Origin: Lentzea cavernae
Lineage (GTDB): Bacteria > Actinomycetota > Actinomycetes > Mycobacteriales > Pseudonocardiaceae
Direction: 5' to 3'
Assembly: GCF_014653695.1 (NCBI RefSeq)
Contig: NZ_BNAR01000002.1
Location: 372,001-436,000, forward strand
DNA: 64,000 nt
Under the pieces are notes generated by a model. That model saw only the letters and a list, made by a program, of their open reading frames with translations. It had not been told where the DNA came from and ran no database searches. A program made the translations under genes and the position numbers. Numbering within the stretch: the stretch's first letter is position 1; each line of letters opens with the position of its first letter. Shown here in pieces: positions 61,819 through 64,000 of the stretch.

Positions 61819-62652
61819 ATGCGATCCGTCGAAGGTCTCGTCGTTCTGGTGACCGGTGGCACGGCGGGCATCGGGCGGATCACCGCCCGGCGGCTCGCCG
61901 GGCTCGGCGCCCAGGTCGCCATCTGCGGCCGTGACCGCGAGCGGCTCGACGGCGCGTTGCGCGAGATGCCCGGTGTGTGGGGAACGTGTTGTGACGTAAC
62001 GGATCCGATCGAACGGCTGCTGCTGGTGCGTGCCGTCGTCGAGCGGTTCGGCCGGATCGACGCGCTGGTGAACAACGCGGGCCAGGGCCGGGTGGGCAAG
62101 CTCGCCGAACAGGTGCGGAGTCTCGTCGCGGTCAACTTCACCGCGGTCGCGGAGCTGTCGCGGCTGGTGCTGCAGCAGTTCGGTCCCCGCGGCGGGCACG
62201 TGGTGATGATGTCGTCGATCGGCGCGTGGGTGCCGATTCCGCCGTTGTCGTTGTACTCGGCCACGAAGGCGGGTGTGCTGGGGCTCGCGGTCGGGTTGCG
62301 GCGGGAGGTGCCGCGCGGGGTGAAGGTCCACGCGGTCTGCCCCGGTCCGATCCGCACGGGGTGGCTCGCGCGCGATCTCGGCGGCAGGCCGTCCGAACGT
62401 TCCGCGCCGCGCACGCTGTCGGCCGGCTCGGACCCCGCGAAGGTGGCCCGCGCGGTCGAGAAGTGCCTGACCGCGCGGACGTCCCGCACCGTCGCAGTGC
62501 CGCGATGGTGGGAGATCGCGCGTCTGGGTTCGTTCGCTCCCGTCAGCCGGGTGCTCGACGTGGTGGTCGCACCCGCGTCGACCGCGATCGTCCGCCTGGC
62601 ACAGCGCTACGGCAGGAGGCTAGCGGCCCGCAAGACCCGATCCGCTCAGTGA
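61819..62652 (+). CDS. Short-chain dehydrogenase/reductase of the polyketide cluster
   Basis: A 277-residue classical SDR: TGGTAGIG nucleotide loop (13-20), NNAG, MSSIG with the catalytic Ser, and YSATK with Tyr and Lys. The C-terminal 60 residues are basic with a hydrophobic patch and may touch the membrane, as in fatty-acyl SDRs. ATG 2 bp after the PKS stop. It would reduce a ketone or oxidise an alcohol of the polyketide. The 3' end overlaps the convergent DUF2231 gene. Confidence 0.92.
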   Translation: MRSVEGLVVLVTGGTAGIGRITARRLAGLGAQVAICGRDRERLDGALREMPGVWGTCCDVTDPIERLLLVRAVVERFGRIDALVNNAGQGRVGKLAEQVRSLVAVNFTAVAELSRLVLQQFGPRGGHVVMMSSIGAWVPIPPLSLYSATKAGVLGLAVGLRREVPRGVKVHAVCPGPIRTGWLARDLGGRPSERSAPRTLSAGSDPAKVARAVEKCLTARTSRTVAVPRWWEIARLGSFAPVSRVLDVVVAPASTAIVRLAQRYGRRLAARKTRSAQ

Positions 62653-63114
62653 GCTGGAGGCGTCCGGGTGCGCGCCCTCCTCGACGCTGATGCCGAGCCG
62701 TTCGACGAGCTCACCGCCGAGCCAGCCGCCCGCACCGCTGACCAGCAGGCCCAGCCAGGCCGCGACGAGCGCGGGCCACTGCGGGACCCAGTCCTGTTCG
62801 GACAGTCGCATCGCCCAGCTGATCGCGAACAGCACCAGCACCACCGCGTTCGCGAGGCCGTGCAGCAGCCCGATCCGCCGGGCGCGCGTGCCCTGCGGGA
62901 CGACGAGCCACCAGTCGAGCCAGCCGGTGACCGCGGTGACGACACCCATCAGCAGTCCCGCGGCGATCAGGTGGGCGGCGGTGAACGCGAAGCTCACCCT
63001 GTCGGTGATCAGGTGCAGCACGTCGAAGGCGACCGAGGTGGTCAGCAGACCGAGCGGGAAGACGATGAGGATCGGGTGGATCGCGTGACCCGCGGCACGA
63101 ACACGGCTGCGCAT
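62620..63114 (-). CDS. DUF2231 domain membrane protein
   Basis: A 164-residue protein with four membrane helices; HAIHPILIVFPLGLLTTSVAFD is the DUF2231 signature (HPILIVFPLGLLTTSVAFD visible), followed by GVVTAVTGWLDWW. Function is unknown. The soluble C-terminal tail is short and Ser-rich. ATG at 63112-63114 after a GGAG. A SigB-like promoter lies at 63152-63176, so stress induction is likely. Confidence 0.85.
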   Translation of the reverse strand: MRSRVRAAGHAIHPILIVFPLGLLTTSVAFDVLHLITDRVSFAFTAAHLIAAGLLMGVVTAVTGWLDWWLVVPQGTRARRIGLLHGLANAVVLVLFAISWAMRLSEQDWVPQWPALVAAWLGLLVSGAGGWLGGELVERLGISVEEGAHPDASSSLSGSGLAGR

Positions 63115-63151
63115 GGGGAGCTCCTTCTTCCGGAGGGCGGCTGCCCGAGGC

Positions 63152-63176
63152 GTACCCCGCCGCGGAGCGGATACCC
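63152..63176 (-). promoter_or_regulatory. SigB-like promoter of the DUF2231 gene
   Basis: On the minus strand: GGGT (63176-63173), a 15-bp spacer, GGGTAC (63157-63152), a full match to the actinomycete SigB-type consensus. The start codon lies 38 bp downstream. Confidence 0.6.
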
Positions 63177-63183
63177 CTGTCCC

Positions 63184-63495
63184 ATGAACACCGACGAACT
63201 CCGCCGTTTCGTCCTCGACCGGCTGGCCGAGGACGAGCAGCGCGCGGCCGCGGGCGAACTGCCGTTGCTCGACGAGGCAGAGGGCCGCGGCAGGCTGCGC
63301 GTGACGCGGTCCGACGACGGCTCCGGGCTGCTCCTGCTGCCCGGTCCGACCCAGTCCGGGCAGGACCCGGTGCCGTTCCCCGAGAAGCTCGGCCTGCTGC
63401 GCGCCGAGGTCGAGAACAGCGACGACGAGGCGTTGCTGGGGCTGCTCGCGCGCGCCTACGACACCCACCACGCATGGCAGGAGGAATGGCTGTGA
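63184..63495 (+). CDS. Small acidic soluble protein (103 aa), unknown
   Basis: A 103-residue protein, Glu/Asp/Leu-rich and mostly helical (DELRRFVLDRLAEDEQRAA; LLGLLARAYDTHHAWQEEW at the end). It resembles short actinomycete hypothetical proteins starting with a DELRRFV-type helix, but no function is known. ATG at 63184. The next small gene starts within its last codons. Confidence 0.6.
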   Translation: MNTDELRRFVLDRLAEDEQRAAAGELPLLDEAEGRGRLRVTRSDDGSGLLLLPGPTQSGQDPVPFPEKLGLLRAEVENSDDEALLGLLARAYDTHHAWQEEWL

Positions 63496-63656
63496 CGACA
63501 CCGGAGCCCGACCGCGTGACCGCGGAGAGCGAACTCGAGGACGCCGACATCGGCGGCGAGCACACGAGGCCGACGTTCGCCGACGAGAACCCCGGTGGCC
63601 CGCACCGGGGACGCGACGAGTCCGAGCCTCACGACGAGGGCGGCATGGACCAGTAG
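63486..63656 (+). CDS. Small acidic disordered protein (56 aa)
   Basis: ATG at 63486 overlaps the upstream gene by 10 bp after GGAGGA; a GTG at 63492 in a GTGA overlap is an alternative start. The product is strongly acidic and polar (ESELEDADIGGEH, RGRDESEPHDEGG) and predicted disordered. Unknown function. Confidence 0.5.
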   Translation: MAVTTPEPDRVTAESELEDADIGGEHTRPTFADENPGGPHRGRDESEPHDEGGMDQ

Positions 63657-63700
63657 GCCGTCACGCGCGGGTGGGCGGCGGTGCCCGGCGGCCGGGGATG

Positions 63701-63822
63701 AACGCGCGCGCTGCGGTCAGCAGCGTGCGCGCTGGGGTCAACAGCGTGCGCGCTGGGGTCAACAGCGTGCGCGCTGGGGTCAACAGCGTGCGCGCTGGGT
63801 CAGCAGCGTGCGCGCGGGCAGG
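63701..63822. repeat. 21-bp tandem repeats
   Basis: Three identical 21-bp units start at 63721, 63742 and 63763 (each begins CAGCGTGCGCGCTGGGG and ends TCAA). A 20-bp variant follows at 63784 and partial copies at 63701 and 63804. No open gene or unique spacers. Confidence 0.85.
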
Positions 63823-63839
63823 CCCACCGTGCCGCACGG

Positions 63840-64000
63840 GCAGTCACCACCGTCACGCGCGGACACCGCCCTCACACGCAAGCAGGCACCACTGCCACGC
63901 ATGGGCAGGCACCACCATCATGCGCAAGCAGGCACCACCCTCACGCACGAGCACGCACCACCGCCATGCACAGGCGCACCACCACCACGCGCGACCAGGT
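63840..64000. repeat. Degenerate 23-bp tandem repeats at the window end
   Basis: GCACCAC recurs at 63886, 63909, 63932 and 63955 (23-bp steps) and again at 63976. Degenerate units are visible back to about 63844. The array continues past the window edge. I see no gene in it. Confidence 0.75.

Noticed and set aside
63721..63803. Possible CRISPR-like short repeats
   Set aside because: The 21-bp units follow each other directly without spacers.

Overview
The window reads as chromosomal DNA from a high-GC actinomycete. Coding regions sit at roughly 70% GC or above, GTG starts and GTGA/ATGA stop-start overlaps are frequent, and the gene content (fused acetyl-CoA carboxylase transferase, ABC-F pairs, type III PKS, LacI-controlled secreted glycosidases with carbohydrate-binding modules) is typical of filamentous actinomycetes. 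A Pseudonocardiaceae-like genus (Lentzea/Saccharothrix type) is my best guess, by inference only. I saw no rRNA or tRNA gene, no CRISPR array and no recognisable transposase or phage gene.

Layout. 1-4975: the 3' part of a carboxyltransferase gene, then a minus-strand operon (histidine kinase, response regulator, KhtT-like regulator, KhtU-like cation/proton antiporter, two small membrane or secreted proteins). 5040-5620: GC-rich tandem repeats. 5840-9578: small membrane protein, HxlR regulator with divergent MFS exporter, XRE-cupin regulator, epoxide-hydrolase-like lipoprotein. 9568-15470: minus-strand genes for DUF4265, patatin, TetR, amidase, hydrolase and amidase. 15613-18958: a ten-codon leader peptide and attenuator before two overlapping ABC-F genes. 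18965-22341: Cys-rich protein, DUF899 protein, an acetyltransferase remnant, a P450. 22390-25601: MacB/FtsX-type ABC exporter.

25837-42022 is the most coherent block: eleven tightly linked genes plus a PucR-type regulator. They encode a class C and a class A penicillin-binding-fold hydrolase, a dipeptide ABC importer (one subunit is a permease-ATPase fusion), an M19 dipeptidase, an S9 peptidase fused to a second class C hydrolase domain, and an M20 amidohydrolase/GNAT/N-acylamino-acid-racemase trio. I read this as uptake and complete breakdown of peptides containing D-amino acids (for example peptidoglycan fragments), with D-residues converted to the L-form through N-acylation.

41994-43176 is bounded by a perfect 31-bp direct repeat 1152 bp apart and encloses one lower-GC membrane-protein gene. 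43116-47401: LysR/short-chain dehydrogenase pair, TetR/MFS pair, universal stress protein. 47457-57393: a secreted glycan-degradation locus (GH27, GH95, two GH30 enzymes) with a LacI regulator. 57439-58092: small acidic protein and a DUF4383 membrane protein behind a SigB-like promoter. 58089-62652: a type III polyketide cluster with UbiA prenyltransferase, methyltransferase, acyl-CoA dehydrogenase homologue and reductase. 62620-63656: DUF2231 membrane protein (second SigB-like promoter) and two small acidic proteins. 63701-64000: two further tandem-repeat blocks.
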